Source of the DNA: CAYFJO01 sp964343305
GTDB lineage: Bacteria > Planctomycetota > Planctomycetia > Pirellulales > Pirellulaceae
Length of the DNA: 64,000 bases
Reading direction: 5' to 3'
NCBI GenBank assembly: GCA_964343305.1
Contig: CAYFJO010000011.1
Location: 1 to 64,000, forward strand
Shown: positions 42,591 to 51,649 of the stretch, in pieces
How the letters are laid out: each line of letters starts with the position of its first letter
How positions within the stretch are numbered: position 1 is the first letter of the stretch
Program-made: the position numbers and the translations under genes
Notes under the pieces: model-generated
Databases searched by the model: none
What the model was told of the DNA's origin: nothing
The model's input: only the letters and a program-made list of their open reading frames with translations

Positions 42591-42850
42591 ATGACGCGAC
42601 ATCGACTCACGGATGAACAATGGGCCCTGATCGATTTTTTCCGCCCCCGGCCAAGACGGTGTGGCCTTCCAGCGACCGGCGGACGACCGTCAATGGCATT
42701 TTATGGATCTTGCGAACGGGACCACCTTGGCGCGATTTGCCGGAAACGTTTGGGCCTTGGGCCACGGTCTGAGATTTGTTCGACACATGGAATCATGACG
42801 GCATGTTGGACGAAATGCTGCGGCGTTTGCAGGTCGATATCGGTGCGCGA
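42591..42850 (+). pseudogene. IS5-type transposase remnant
   Basis: An AAGGAG ribosome site precedes ATG 42591 and MTRHRLTDEQWALIDFF, the N-terminus of IS5-group transposases. The frame then shifts at the TTTTTT run; the continuation in the next frame reads NGILWILRTGPPWRDLPETF, GPWATV, an in-frame TGA, then DLFDTWNHDGMLDEMLRRLQ. A frameshift and a stop plus the missing DDE half show it is inactive. Terminal repeats of the element were not identified. Confidence 0.7.
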
Positions 42851-42864
42851 CCAGGGTTTCAATT

Positions 42865-43149
42865 GTGTCACGGACACCAGCATCCCCGAAACCGTCATGC
42901 GGCACATCGGTCGACTTCGCGATTTGTACCGTGCCTCTGGTTTTTCAGAATTTGCGAAAAGAGTGTCGGTTTTGGCAGTACTTTGCCCAAATCTCAGACT
43001 TAACGACCTCTTACGAATTGAATTCCGGCGCCGTGCCAAATGAAAAGATCACTTGGTTCAAGCTTGACGAAGACGCCCCAAATTTCATGATCAATTCCGA
43101 TGCGTCCATCGTCGCCCCATTGGTCATTGCCTATGTGCTGCGTGAGTAG
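42865..43149 (+). other. Unrecognised ORF remnant after the IS fragment
   Basis: A 94-codon ORF ending LVIAYVLRE with the distinctive stretch NSGAVPNEKITWFKLDEDAP. I cannot assign it to a family. A neighbouring frame at 42850-42990 also looks protein-like (MRHIGRLRDLYRASGFSEFA), so the segment probably holds pieces of more than one decayed gene. No ribosome site supports the start. Confidence 0.3.
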
Positions 43150-43176
43150 CTCTCCAATCCATCCAACACACGATCT

Positions 43177-44094
43177 CTACTCCTCGACCCATCTGCCTTC
43201 CCGAAAGACACATTGAGTCGGCTTGAATTCGCTCAGCGTTTCGAGCGTCAAGATCGGCACGGGTGCCTTGCCATCGCGATCGATCGCGTCGAGCCAGGAC
43301 GCCGTGCGATCATCGACCATCGGCGGAGCAATGTCGCCCGAATTCGGCAACAGCGACAGTTCGATCAACAAGAACTTCTTCAACATCGTCTGCGGCAGTC
43401 GGCCCGGTCTGATGGCAGCGTTGATTTCTTTTTCCGTGATGATCTCGCCAAAGAAGGAGATCGCTTCACGTGTTTCCGATTGCTCAAACGCCCGACGTGC
43501 CGAGGCAATGTATCCCTGCCTGAGATACCGCAAAGTGTTGAGCAATGCCAGCCGCGATTTGTCATTGAGCGTTGTAGGCCGGCTCTTCACGGGATCCGGC
43601 CGCTTCAGAACACGCTCGTCATGCTCCGGATCGAGCAAATAGGCCATCGCGCGAAACTTCGCCTCCTCGTTTGCACTGCGAGCGAGGTTGACCATGCCCA
43701 GCAATGAACTGCGACCCAGCGCGTTGCCATCCAGATGCGCGGCGATCAGATAAAGTCGAATTGCCGTCGCACGTGCTTCGGGATCCTGCCGTTTTTCCGA
43801 GAGCTCCTCGGCATAATCGCGATAGTCTTTCGGTTCGGCGGGATTCAGCTCTCCCAACCGCATTCGATCGACGGTCAAAATGAAATCGACATCACTTTTG
43901 GAAAACGTCCGCGTCGTCTCTTTGCCGTTGACCAGGACCTGTCGAACGACCAGCGAAGTGTCCGTGTCTCGAACCAGGAAACCCATGATCGGTTCATCGG
44001 GAAACCGCTTGTCATACACGACGACGGCCTCACAGCGAGCCGCTGCCATTGCAAGCACGATGGTCAATAAAACGGGAACAATTCGTTGGAACAT
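43177..44094 (-). CDS. Secreted protein of unknown function at the end of the Exb cluster
   Basis: A 305-residue protein with a signal peptide (MFQRIVPVLLTIVLAMAAAR, cleavage near CEA). The first mature region (VVVYDKRFPDEPIMGFLVRD, KETTRTFSKSDVDFIL) looks like a small beta domain of the kind that starts the 368-residue protein at 51650. The remainder is helical and TPR-like (GRSSLLGMVNLARSANEEAK, LRQGYIASARRAFEQS). No enzyme motif is visible. It begins 20 bp downstream of the 986-residue gene and is probably the last gene of the minus-strand Exb cluster. Confidence 0.65.
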   Translation of the reverse strand: MFQRIVPVLLTIVLAMAAARCEAVVVYDKRFPDEPIMGFLVRDTDTSLVVRQVLVNGKETTRTFSKSDVDFILTVDRMRLGELNPAEPKDYRDYAEELSEKRQDPEARATAIRLYLIAAHLDGNALGRSSLLGMVNLARSANEEAKFRAMAYLLDPEHDERVLKRPDPVKSRPTTLNDKSRLALLNTLRYLRQGYIASARRAFEQSETREAISFFGEIITEKEINAAIRPGRLPQTMLKKFLLIELSLLPNSGDIAPPMVDDRTASWLDAIDRDGKAPVPILTLETLSEFKPTQCVFREGRWVEE

Positions 44095-44113
44095 ACGTCG
44101 CTCGGCAGTCGAA

Positions 44114-47074
44114 TCATTTCGGCGCGAAGAGCAGCCACATCTTCAAAGCAGTCGCTTCGCCTTGAGCCAATTGTTGAATGACATCGGGTGCATTTGCATC
44201 AGAACTTGCGAGGTCGTCGATCAGTTGCGAGGCCTCTTTGGCCCGATTGGGCTGGCGGCGCTTGATTTCAATGGACAGCAGTCTCGATCGAATTCGCTGC
44301 AACAAAACGGTGCGCCTCAAATCGTTCGTTGCCAAGTACTCGACCGTTCGCAATTGATGCGGAAGTTGAGCGAGGAATTTTCCGTCGGGCGACTTGGTCG
44401 AACCGCCGCTCATCCTCGCCCCATCTCGATCGACCAGCAACCGCAGTACTTCGGAAGACGATTGCGTCGCACTCAGCGCGCCAGGCGCGATCCCCAGCAC
44501 TTCGGCGCGTATCTTGTGCAACTCGTGCAATGCCGACGCTGCCTCAAGGTACCCCTGGTGTGGATCACTTTTATCCGATGTCACGGTCCGGTCTGCGATG
44601 CGATCGTGCACGATGTGCAACAGTTGCTCGTAAACAGATAACTGCCAGCGGGCGTCGTCAAGTTCCAGTTCTCGACCTAGGAATGCGGACAACAACGCTT
44701 CCGCTGGTGCCCGGTCGTTGACTCGTGTCAAAATCGCGTCGGCCAGCGCCAGCACCATTCGATTCCATTTCGACATCGGCTGGATGTACTCCATCAATTT
44801 GGTGTGCTCATCAAACTCCTTGGGACCAACGAGATACCTTGCGATCGTCTCGGCCTGTTGAGGCGAGATGTCCGGAACGTCTTCTGCAAGATTCCGCAGC
44901 CCACGAATGTAACTGAGTCTCTCGAATGACTTTTGCGTGTCAAGCTTCGTCTCATAACGTTCCAAAGGCTCGACATATTGCTCGACGTCATCTAGTTGCC
45001 GTGGTGTTGGCTCGGACGATGATGTGTCGACCGTGCTGACAACAGGATCTGTACCATCTGCTTTCTTGGTTCCGGGCGGGCCTTCCTCGAGAAGTTTGTC
45101 GAAAATGGCAAACCCTGGTTCCTGCTGGGCGACGGCACATGCCAGCGTTGCATAATGGGAGACATCGACGATCCGTTTCAGGTAATCTTCGTCGTTGACC
45201 GCTGGGAACTTCAGCCGCGCAAGCGGTTCATCGATTCTTGCTTGCAAATCCTGCCAACGATCGGCGGCCGTCGCGACCGCAACAGGTGCCTCGATTCCAA
45301 GCTCGGCGCGGATGAGCGTAGCGAGCTTGGGAATATCAAAATTGAGGTCATTCACCGTCACATTGGGACCGGCCGCGGGGCTGACCGATGCTTTCCGCGT
45401 GGCCACATCTCCCACGGGAATATCGAATCGGCCGATCAACCAAACCGCAATCTCCGACTGCAGTTGTTCCGTCTTTGTTCGCTCCATCAGATCGATAAAA
45501 CGGGCAACAATCAGCGGTTCTCCGTTTTGCGCCAGATCGCGAATATCCTTACGGTACCTCATAAACTGGTTTGGCGATTTATCGAGCATGGAAACGACAA
45601 AGTCCGCTTCCAATCGATTGACCTCATCCGACTCGTGAAGCGGCCGAAAGGTCGTGCGGTGCTGCTTGACAAACGCCGAAAGGTGCTGATGTAGGTCGGC
45701 GGCCACGTGCGGTTGTTTTGACACCACCTCCGTTAGATTGCCGTAATAGCTTCGAGCAAGCGCCGCGCGGCTGTTTTCTAGCAAACTGGCGATTTCCGAC
45801 GTGCGACTGACAGGAGTGCGGATCGCCCGGCCAATGTCGGCTTGCAACGCCTGCGCTCGGTCCTCGGCCAATTCGTCCACCTTCAGTGCATCCAGACTAA
45901 CGCCCAGGCCCCAGAATGCACGTTCGAAGTACAACTCGTCCTTCGGCGGATGCTCCTCATCCAAGGCAAACAAAGAAACAAGGTTCTCTCGAATGGAATC
46001 GGCTGCTTCGGTGTCTGGCTCGATCCGATAACATTCTGCCGCGAACAAACCGATCACGTTGGGAAAAGAACCTTGCGCACGAATTTCGTCCCAGTGATTC
46101 GCACAGCGTTTGAAAAACTCCGCGTAGCCATTGGTGCGCTCGCCCGCGTCGGGGGATGTTATTTGCTGGTAAATCTCTTTCAACGGCACGGTCTTATTGA
46201 TCGCATTGGTGCGTAAACGTGTGAAATTGCCGATCAGTTCGTCATTCCACCAATCGGGCTCTTCGATCGGTACACTTGCTTGGGGTGGCGGTGACTCGGA
46301 ATCGACGTCTCCCGCCGCTGGCTCGCTTCCATTTGTGGCCGTGGAACGATCGCCAGTGCCAAACAGCACGACGCCCACAAAGACGCAAATGCCGATCAGC
46401 ACGACCACTCCCGCACCCGTGAGCATGATCAAGTTCATTCGTTGTTCGTGTTCCTGGCGGTCACGGTTCTCGGCCGTGTGCTGCCGGATCAACGCGTCGA
46501 CTTGCTCAGCAGTCAAACCCCAGCCCACTCCCGCCGCACGCAGTCGTGTCATCGTCTTGTCGTCCAACCACGCGGCATCGCCCACCTTTTGCTCGATCAT
46601 GTCAGCCACGTGACGTTCGGCTTCCGACAGCGTAATGCGATGCAGACCCAACCGGTCGGCGACTTCACGAACGGTATCGCGCGCCTGGTCTTCGGCGAGG
46701 TCGAACTTCTTCATCCCGCGCCGAATGCAGCGTGCCTCGATTTCGGCGGTGACGATGCCTTGCGGCGCGTCTTTGATCTTCTGTTCGAGGTATTTGTCGA
46801 ACGCTTCGACCCAATGGTCCTTGGCCTTCTTTTTGGAAACGGGCGGCGCGCCTTGCAGCATGTGGATTGCCTGGCCGAACAGATCCTCAGGCAACTTCAT
46901 GTCCTGGGCGGCAGCTTCCAACAACACGCGGCTGCGGGCGTTGATGCCGCGTTCCATCGCGATAATCGGCTGGGCCTTGGCCATGAATCGCTCGAGGCGC
47001 GAGTCGATCTTCGCTTCGCCGCCGGGTGGTGGCGGTGGAGAGGGCGGCGGGGGTGGTTGGACGCTGTCGTTCAT
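44114..47074 (-). CDS. Large single-TM protein of unknown function in the Exb cluster
   Basis: A 986-residue protein with a Pro-rich start (VQPPPPPSPPPPPGGEAK, about 5-22) and a helical cytoplasmic region (about 25-210). One transmembrane helix at about 213-239 (NLIMLTGAGVVVLIGICVFV) is followed by an acidic linker (EPAAGDVDSESPPPQASVPI) and a large helical periplasmic part. No enzymatic motif is recognised. The topology, with a cytosolic N-terminus and large exported C-terminus, suggests a scaffold. It lies 129 bp after the 865-residue TPR gene and 20 bp before the 305-residue gene, in the second Exb module. Confidence 0.7.
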   Translation of the reverse strand: MNDSVQPPPPPSPPPPPGGEAKIDSRLERFMAKAQPIIAMERGINARSRVLLEAAAQDMKLPEDLFGQAIHMLQGAPPVSKKKAKDHWVEAFDKYLEQKIKDAPQGIVTAEIEARCIRRGMKKFDLAEDQARDTVREVADRLGLHRITLSEAERHVADMIEQKVGDAAWLDDKTMTRLRAAGVGWGLTAEQVDALIRQHTAENRDRQEHEQRMNLIMLTGAGVVVLIGICVFVGVVLFGTGDRSTATNGSEPAAGDVDSESPPPQASVPIEEPDWWNDELIGNFTRLRTNAINKTVPLKEIYQQITSPDAGERTNGYAEFFKRCANHWDEIRAQGSFPNVIGLFAAECYRIEPDTEAADSIRENLVSLFALDEEHPPKDELYFERAFWGLGVSLDALKVDELAEDRAQALQADIGRAIRTPVSRTSEIASLLENSRAALARSYYGNLTEVVSKQPHVAADLHQHLSAFVKQHRTTFRPLHESDEVNRLEADFVVSMLDKSPNQFMRYRKDIRDLAQNGEPLIVARFIDLMERTKTEQLQSEIAVWLIGRFDIPVGDVATRKASVSPAAGPNVTVNDLNFDIPKLATLIRAELGIEAPVAVATAADRWQDLQARIDEPLARLKFPAVNDEDYLKRIVDVSHYATLACAVAQQEPGFAIFDKLLEEGPPGTKKADGTDPVVSTVDTSSSEPTPRQLDDVEQYVEPLERYETKLDTQKSFERLSYIRGLRNLAEDVPDISPQQAETIARYLVGPKEFDEHTKLMEYIQPMSKWNRMVLALADAILTRVNDRAPAEALLSAFLGRELELDDARWQLSVYEQLLHIVHDRIADRTVTSDKSDPHQGYLEAASALHELHKIRAEVLGIAPGALSATQSSSEVLRLLVDRDGARMSGGSTKSPDGKFLAQLPHQLRTVEYLATNDLRRTVLLQRIRSRLLSIEIKRRQPNRAKEASQLIDDLASSDANAPDVIQQLAQGEATALKMWLLFAPK

Positions 47075-47137
47075 CGAGGGTTGATCAGTTCTTGAAAGTT
47101 TGGCGTCCGAGTTTGGTGAAGCAGAATGACCAAGCTC

Positions 47138-47183
47138 AAATGACCAATGACCAAGAATCGTTGTGAACAGTAATTGGTCATTT
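47138..47183. repeat. 11-bp inverted repeat between Exb-cluster genes
   Basis: AAATGACCAAT (47138-47148) and ATTGGTCATTT (47173-47183) are perfect complements around 24 nt. The flanks contain further TGACCAA/TTTGGAC copies. It lies in the 129-bp gap between the 865- and 986-residue genes. Confidence 0.6.
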
Positions 47184-47203
47184 GGATTTGGACATTTGGG
47201 CCA

Positions 47204-49801
47204 TCAACGCGAGAGATCTCTATCTAAAGCTTTGAATTTTTCGCCCCACGTGTCAATCTTATCCAGCGGATAAAGCAGCTTGAATTGCTTCATGGCACCC
47301 TTGGCCTTGTTGCGATCGGAGCTGGCGAGAGAGGAGATTTGATGATATTTCGCTTCGAACCAGTCAGGCGTGTTTTTAACTAAACCATCGGCCAACTTCC
47401 GCCAATGGGGCAATGCGGCCGAATAATTGCCGGCCCGGTACTGAGCCAATCCGGCCCGCCGCAAATACGTCCTGCTGCTGGGATAGGCGGCCACGATCTT
47501 TTCCAAACGCCGCGCCGCACTGGCGTGGTCTCCCGTTTCCGCTTCGTATTGGGCCAGCCGCGAGTTGACGATGCGTGTCTGGCTGTCTGATTTGATCTTC
47601 TCTTGAGAATCGCCGGAAAGCTCGACCAATCGGCGATAGACATTCAACGCGTTGTCGATTGCTTGACGGCGCTGCGTGCCGGTTGCTGATTTCACTTCGG
47701 CGTCCGCTTGATTCGCAACAGTGATGATCGCCGACTTTTCGTAAATCGATCCTTTCGCGTTCTCCGTGATCCAGTTGGCATGGTAGTTGAGCGCGGTGTT
47801 ATTGTCGCGCGACTTGGCAACTCGAAACTGGTGATAATGATACTGGGCGACCGACGAAGACGTGGGGCTAACGGATTCTACGAATGGTTTGGCCGCGGCT
47901 AAATACGATTCCGCTTTGCCGAGGTCGATCGTCTTGGATCGCATCGCGACGTCGATGCCGTAAAGGATCGACTTCAACTTGCGGGCATTGTCCGAGTCGC
48001 GGCGGGCGGCGGTCAAAAACTGGTCAACCGATGTATAGACATCCGTGGCAGCGCTGGCGGCTTTGTCCGCGTCGGCACGAACCTTGGACCATTGCTGGTG
48101 ATAGAGTGAACACAATTCGGCTTTTGCCGCCAGGTAGTTATCATCGCCGGACGTGACCTTGCTGAGCGAGGCGATCGAATCCTCGGCTGAGACTTTCTTT
48201 TCCAAACGGCCCAAATAGTAGTCGGCCTTCTTCGCATTCGCCGAGTCGGGAAAATCGTTTCGATACGACTTCAGCGCGTCGATGGCCGCGCCAACGAACC
48301 GGCTTTCTTTTTTGGACAGCTCGTAATACGAATAGAATCCAAGCCAGGCCGCGTCGGCCGCCTTGGCACGTGCGCCGGTTTTCAACGCCGCCGCCGCGTC
48401 ACGCAGATGCTTGCCTGCTTTTTCGAACTGCTTGCTGTTGAAATAACACCATCCCAATTCGTAGCGGCATTGGCCGGAGGAAAGCAAATCGGTTTGTGCT
48501 TCGGGTTCGGCCAGCGCGGCTTCCAACGTCTCGGCGGCCGCCTTGTAGTCGTCGGCTTTTTTCGTGAAGTCGGCCTTGGCAACTTGCTGTTGGCCGTTGA
48601 GCCACGTCAAATAAAACCCGCCCGTATCGGTGGGAACTTTGAGATTTTGCTTGGACATCAAATGCCGAACCGCACCGATCTGACCGAGCCGCGCCAAGCC
48701 TTGCACGCCCAGTTTGCCTAACTGAGCGTGGTCGGCGGTCGAAGCACCGATCACCGCGAATCCCGTGCGGATCATCGCCACGCAAAAGGCGATTTTGCCC
48801 TGCGTCGCCCCGCCGGCGAATTTCTTCACCTGGTCTTCGGCAAATCGCACCGCGTCGTCGATCAGGCCCATGTTGAGCATACCCCGCAAGAACCAAAACG
48901 GCGCGTGATCGCGCAGCGACGGCGGTGCACTGACGTGATCCAGAAAGTCAAAACACTTCCGACTCTTCTTCAAATCGCCCAAGGCAGCTTCCGTCAGACC
49001 TAGCCCAACGAGCGCCGTGGCGCGATTGATGTTTTCCAGTCCCAACCATTCGATTTCGAGTTCCTCATAAGACTCGTCATCGGAGATTCCGAGGATCTTA
49101 CGAAAGCCGTCGCGAGCAGCGCGGAATTCAGGTTGGGCCTGGTCTGCATCTCTCTTGGTCAAACCAAAATAGTAGTTTGACCATCCGGCGAAATACGCCG
49201 CGCGATTGGCGAATCCACCGATTCGCCGCGCCTCTTTTTCCTTGACCACCAAGGCACGCTCGTCCTCGATTTTGTCCATCTCCTCCTGGATCTTTTTCAG
49301 GTCGACCGACAACTGACGATCGTATTTCGCCAGTTCGGGAGCGATGCGGATGAAAGTTCGCTTGGCTTCTTCGAAGGCGGCCGTTTCCGAGGGATCGTCG
49401 AGCCATTTGTTGAAGAGTTTTTCGGCGCGGCCATAGTCGGCCTGCAACAGCATCACGTTGAGGCCCGGAGTATTCGCCTCAGGAACTTTGCTCAGCAACC
49501 TTTCGACCTGCGCGCGAATTTCCTCGCTGCGCTGGGCGTCGTCCGCCGAATTCATCAATCGTTCGGCGTACAAATCGGCAAGGTGTTTGGCCAGCTTGAT
49601 CCGCGAACCTTGGCCACTCGTCGCGTCCAGAGACTGCTCGAGATGCAGGATTTGCAAGTCGATGAGCCCCAATCGCGACAGGAAATTCTCGACCGCTTCC
49701 GCATCGCTGGGTGGGCGCTGGGCACGCGCGTTCGCGCCTATGACGAGCAGCAGTGCGACGACGCAAGTGGTAATCGTTTTAATTGGACGTATTCGGGACA
49801 T
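47204..49801 (-). CDS. Secreted TPR protein, second Exb module
   Basis: An 865-residue protein with a signal peptide (TITTCVVALLLVIGANARAQ). A helical N-terminal half (IDLQILHLEQSLDATSGQGS, ERLLSKVPEANTPGLNVMLL) is followed by TPR-like units, for example RYELGWCYFNSKQFEKAGKH, and near the C-terminus LRRAGLAQYRAGNYSAALPH. In Tol-Pal systems the periplasmic TPR protein CpoB/YbgF links TolA to cell-envelope synthesis; this is a possible, unproved analogy. Its start overlaps the stop of the upstream ExbD gene by 23 bp, which ties it to the same operon. Confidence 0.75.
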   Translation of the reverse strand: MSRIRPIKTITTCVVALLLVIGANARAQRPPSDAEAVENFLSRLGLIDLQILHLEQSLDATSGQGSRIKLAKHLADLYAERLMNSADDAQRSEEIRAQVERLLSKVPEANTPGLNVMLLQADYGRAEKLFNKWLDDPSETAAFEEAKRTFIRIAPELAKYDRQLSVDLKKIQEEMDKIEDERALVVKEKEARRIGGFANRAAYFAGWSNYYFGLTKRDADQAQPEFRAARDGFRKILGISDDESYEELEIEWLGLENINRATALVGLGLTEAALGDLKKSRKCFDFLDHVSAPPSLRDHAPFWFLRGMLNMGLIDDAVRFAEDQVKKFAGGATQGKIAFCVAMIRTGFAVIGASTADHAQLGKLGVQGLARLGQIGAVRHLMSKQNLKVPTDTGGFYLTWLNGQQQVAKADFTKKADDYKAAAETLEAALAEPEAQTDLLSSGQCRYELGWCYFNSKQFEKAGKHLRDAAAALKTGARAKAADAAWLGFYSYYELSKKESRFVGAAIDALKSYRNDFPDSANAKKADYYLGRLEKKVSAEDSIASLSKVTSGDDNYLAAKAELCSLYHQQWSKVRADADKAASAATDVYTSVDQFLTAARRDSDNARKLKSILYGIDVAMRSKTIDLGKAESYLAAAKPFVESVSPTSSSVAQYHYHQFRVAKSRDNNTALNYHANWITENAKGSIYEKSAIITVANQADAEVKSATGTQRRQAIDNALNVYRRLVELSGDSQEKIKSDSQTRIVNSRLAQYEAETGDHASAARRLEKIVAAYPSSRTYLRRAGLAQYRAGNYSAALPHWRKLADGLVKNTPDWFEAKYHQISSLASSDRNKAKGAMKQFKLLYPLDKIDTWGEKFKALDRDLSR

Positions 49802-50204
49802 AGGACACGGCAGTAAAACCGGCTTTCTTACAAGCTTCGATTCCGGCGGCGGTCATTTGAAAGGGAACTTCGTCGTTCACTTTGACAAATGCACCGTCCG
49901 CTTTGTTGGGAAACTGCGAAAGCAGCTCCCGCAATTGTTCACTGGTCGTCAACTCTTGAGCACCGACTCGATAAACAAACGAGCCGCCGCTTTGGGCAAC
50001 TTCGACGATCGCAGGTTCCAGGTCCGAGGCCGAGGCAGCGGATCTGTCCTGGTATTTGATCGCCGGATTCAATTCACGTTCTGTCTGAACAAAACTGGCC
50101 GTCACCATGAAGAAAATCAGCAGCAAGAAAACGACGTCGATCATGCTCGTCATTTGCAATTCGAGCTTGGCTTCGCGATTCAACTTGCGGCTGCTTAGTT
50201 TCAT
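49779..50204 (-). CDS. ExbD/TolR-family protein (second ExbD of module 2)
   Basis: A 141-residue protein started at MKLSSRKLNREAKLELQ (ATG 50204); the frame is open to 50258, through a palindromic repeat. Cytosolic basic N-terminus, one TM helix SMIDVVFLLLIFFMVTASFV with the conserved Asp (about 22) that carries protons in ExbD/TolR, then a periplasmic domain with EPAIVEVAQSGGSFVYRVGA and KVNDEVPFQMTAAGIEACKK. It follows the other ExbD gene after 72 bp that hold two copies of the family B palindrome. It overlaps the downstream TPR gene by 23 bp. ExbD dimers sit inside the ExbB pentamer and transmit proton energy to a TonB-like partner. Confidence 0.85.
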   Translation of the reverse strand: MKLSSRKLNREAKLELQMTSMIDVVFLLLIFFMVTASFVQTERELNPAIKYQDRSAASASDLEPAIVEVAQSGGSFVYRVGAQELTTSEQLRELLSQFPNKADGAFVKVNDEVPFQMTAAGIEACKKAGFTAVSYVPNTSN

Positions 50205-50212
50205 GGCTGTAA

Positions 50213-50265
50213 GACGGATTGCCAATCCGTCCATTTCATTTCGAGGACGGATTGGCAATCCGTCC
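50213..50265. repeat. Two family B palindromes between the ExbD genes
   Basis: GACGGATT-gcc-AATCCGTC at 50213-50231 and AGGACGGATT-gg-CAATCCGTCCT at 50244-50265, with 12 nt between. They fill the space between the two ExbD genes of module 2. The same motif follows the ExbD of module 1 (59095-59118). Confidence 0.8.
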
Positions 50266-50276
50266 TACAAATCCAT

Positions 50277-50699
50277 TTACTGTCCAGTTTGTACGTTAAT
50301 AGTGATTTTCTTCATTTCCAAATCGCGTGACAACAGGTTGACCACTCGGTTGACTGTTTCGCTGGAACCACTTCGATCGGCCCGGATGACAACCGGAACT
50401 TTCATGACATCTTGACCCGCGGCCACGATCTCGTCAGCAACAATGCTGCCAACTTGGGTAAGTGTTCGCGGGCGGCCGGCGATTTCGATCGAGCCGTCGG
50501 CGTCGATGTTGATGATCACTTTGCTGGGTTGCTGGTCGCTGGTGCCTTCCAGGTTGTTGGGCAAGTCAAGCTGCTTCTTGTTCGTTTTGGACACTTGCGT
50601 AACCACCATGAAAAAGATGATCAACAAGAACACGATGTCGATCATCGGTGTCATGTTCATCGATGGCTGTGTCGATCGTTTGTGTTTGGAGAGTTGCAT
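50277..50699 (-). CDS. ExbD/TolR-family protein (first ExbD of module 2)
   Basis: A 140-residue protein started at MQLSKHKRSTQPSMNM (ATG 50699); a TTG at 50714 would add five residues. The TM helix is PMIDIVFLLIIFFMVVTQVS with the conserved Asp. The periplasmic domain has QQPSKVIINIDADGSIEIAG and VPVVIRADRSGSSETVNRVV, the ExbD/TolR fold. It follows the ExbB gene after 58 bp carrying the family A palindrome (50714-50745). Having two ExbD genes with one ExbB allows heterodimers, as seen in some Exb systems of other phyla. Confidence 0.88.
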   Translation of the reverse strand: MQLSKHKRSTQPSMNMTPMIDIVFLLIIFFMVVTQVSKTNKKQLDLPNNLEGTSDQQPSKVIINIDADGSIEIAGRPRTLTQVGSIVADEIVAAGQDVMKVPVVIRADRSGSSETVNRVVNLLSRDLEMKKITINVQTGQ

Positions 50700-50713
50700 G
50701 TTCTGTCGGGGCA

Positions 50714-50745
50714 AACTTCCGAAGTCTTCTTAGACTTCGGAAGTT
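50714..50745. repeat. Family A palindrome between exbB and exbD, module 2
   Basis: Perfect 13-bp arms AACTTCCGAAGTC (50714-50726) and GACTTCGGAAGTT (50733-50745) around 6 nt. Placed between the ExbB stop and the ExbD start, at the same relative position as the copy at 59560-59592. Confidence 0.85.
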
Positions 50746-50757
50746 TTCATTCGTGAC

Positions 50758-51633
50758 CTACCGCTTACGCCCAAGTGGCATTAGGCAACGTTCGATTCGC
50801 CGCCCGGCCTCGGCGACAAGCGAGTCGATTTTGTTGCGGAAAAAACTGTAAGCAATCATCGACGGCATGGCGACGACCAATCCCAACAACGTCGTAATCA
50901 ACGCGGTTCCAATACCACCGGCCAGTTGATCCGGTTTCGCCGTTCCGCCGCTGGTCGCGATCGTGTTGAAGGCGATGATCATACCGAGCACGGTTCCGGT
51001 CAGACCCAACATCGGTGCAATCGCTCCGATCACGCCGAGCACTTCGGTCTTGCGGTACAACTGGCCCGTTTGATTTTCGCCTTCTTCTTCGACCGCCGTT
51101 TTGTATTCCGCGAATCCGAATTCGCTGCCCGTGTACCTTTCCAGACCGGCCAGAACCACTTCGGATGCCACACAGTAATTTTCTGGCTGATGACAGAACT
51201 CGACCGCTTCGTTGATTTCCCCACGCGCGATCTTTTGTTCCAACTCGCCGATGACATATTCTGGCATGATCTTGCCTTTGCGGATCGTCATCGAGTGTTC
51301 AATGATAAAAAACACGGTGACCATCGATAGCAAGAGGAACAGAATCAGCCAAAACAGCCCCGCATCCATGAGTCGCGCGAATACCGATGTTCGACCGCCT
51401 TGGCTGGAACTGCTGTCCGACCCGGTCGTCGGCGCCGGAGCGGGTGAGCTGTCCAAGTCGCCGTCATCCAACGCGTCGTCGGTCAGCGTGTCGTCTTGTG
51501 CAAATAATTGCGTCGCGATTCCTGATTGCTGCAGGACAAACGAAAACACCAAAACGACCATCACCAATACGAGGACGCGTGCCAGCGTGGCTTGTGTGAA
51601 ATCGCGGTTTTCTTGTCCAACTCGATTTATCAT
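50758..51633 (-). CDS. MotA/TolQ/ExbB-type proton channel protein, module 2
   Basis: A 291-residue protein with GAGG about 7 nt before ATG 51633. It has an unusual N-terminal extension: a hydrophobic segment (VLVLVMVVLVFSFVLQQSGI) and an acidic, Pro/Ser-rich linker (DDALDDGDLDSSPAPAPTTG) before the channel core. The core has three TM regions: AGLFWLILFLLLSMVTVFFI, then APMLGLTGTVLGMIIAFNTI and ALITTLLGLVVAMPSMIAYS. These are the ExbB/TolQ landmarks, including the GLTGTVLGM loop. It starts 16 bp after the upstream TPR gene stop and is followed by two ExbD genes, forming an ExbB-ExbD-ExbD proton-channel unit. Confidence 0.9.
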   Translation of the reverse strand: MINRVGQENRDFTQATLARVLVLVMVVLVFSFVLQQSGIATQLFAQDDTLTDDALDDGDLDSSPAPAPTTGSDSSSSQGGRTSVFARLMDAGLFWLILFLLLSMVTVFFIIEHSMTIRKGKIMPEYVIGELEQKIARGEINEAVEFCHQPENYCVASEVVLAGLERYTGSEFGFAEYKTAVEEEGENQTGQLYRKTEVLGVIGAIAPMLGLTGTVLGMIIAFNTIATSGGTAKPDQLAGGIGTALITTLLGLVVAMPSMIAYSFFRNKIDSLVAEAGRRIERCLMPLGRKR

Positions 51634-51649
51634 TTCGTTACCTCGACGA

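Noticed and set aside
42750..42800. In-frame TGA in the transposase remnant as a second selenocysteine codon
   Set aside because: The TGA replaces no Cys, the gene also has a frameshift and lacks its second half; it is a decayed IS.
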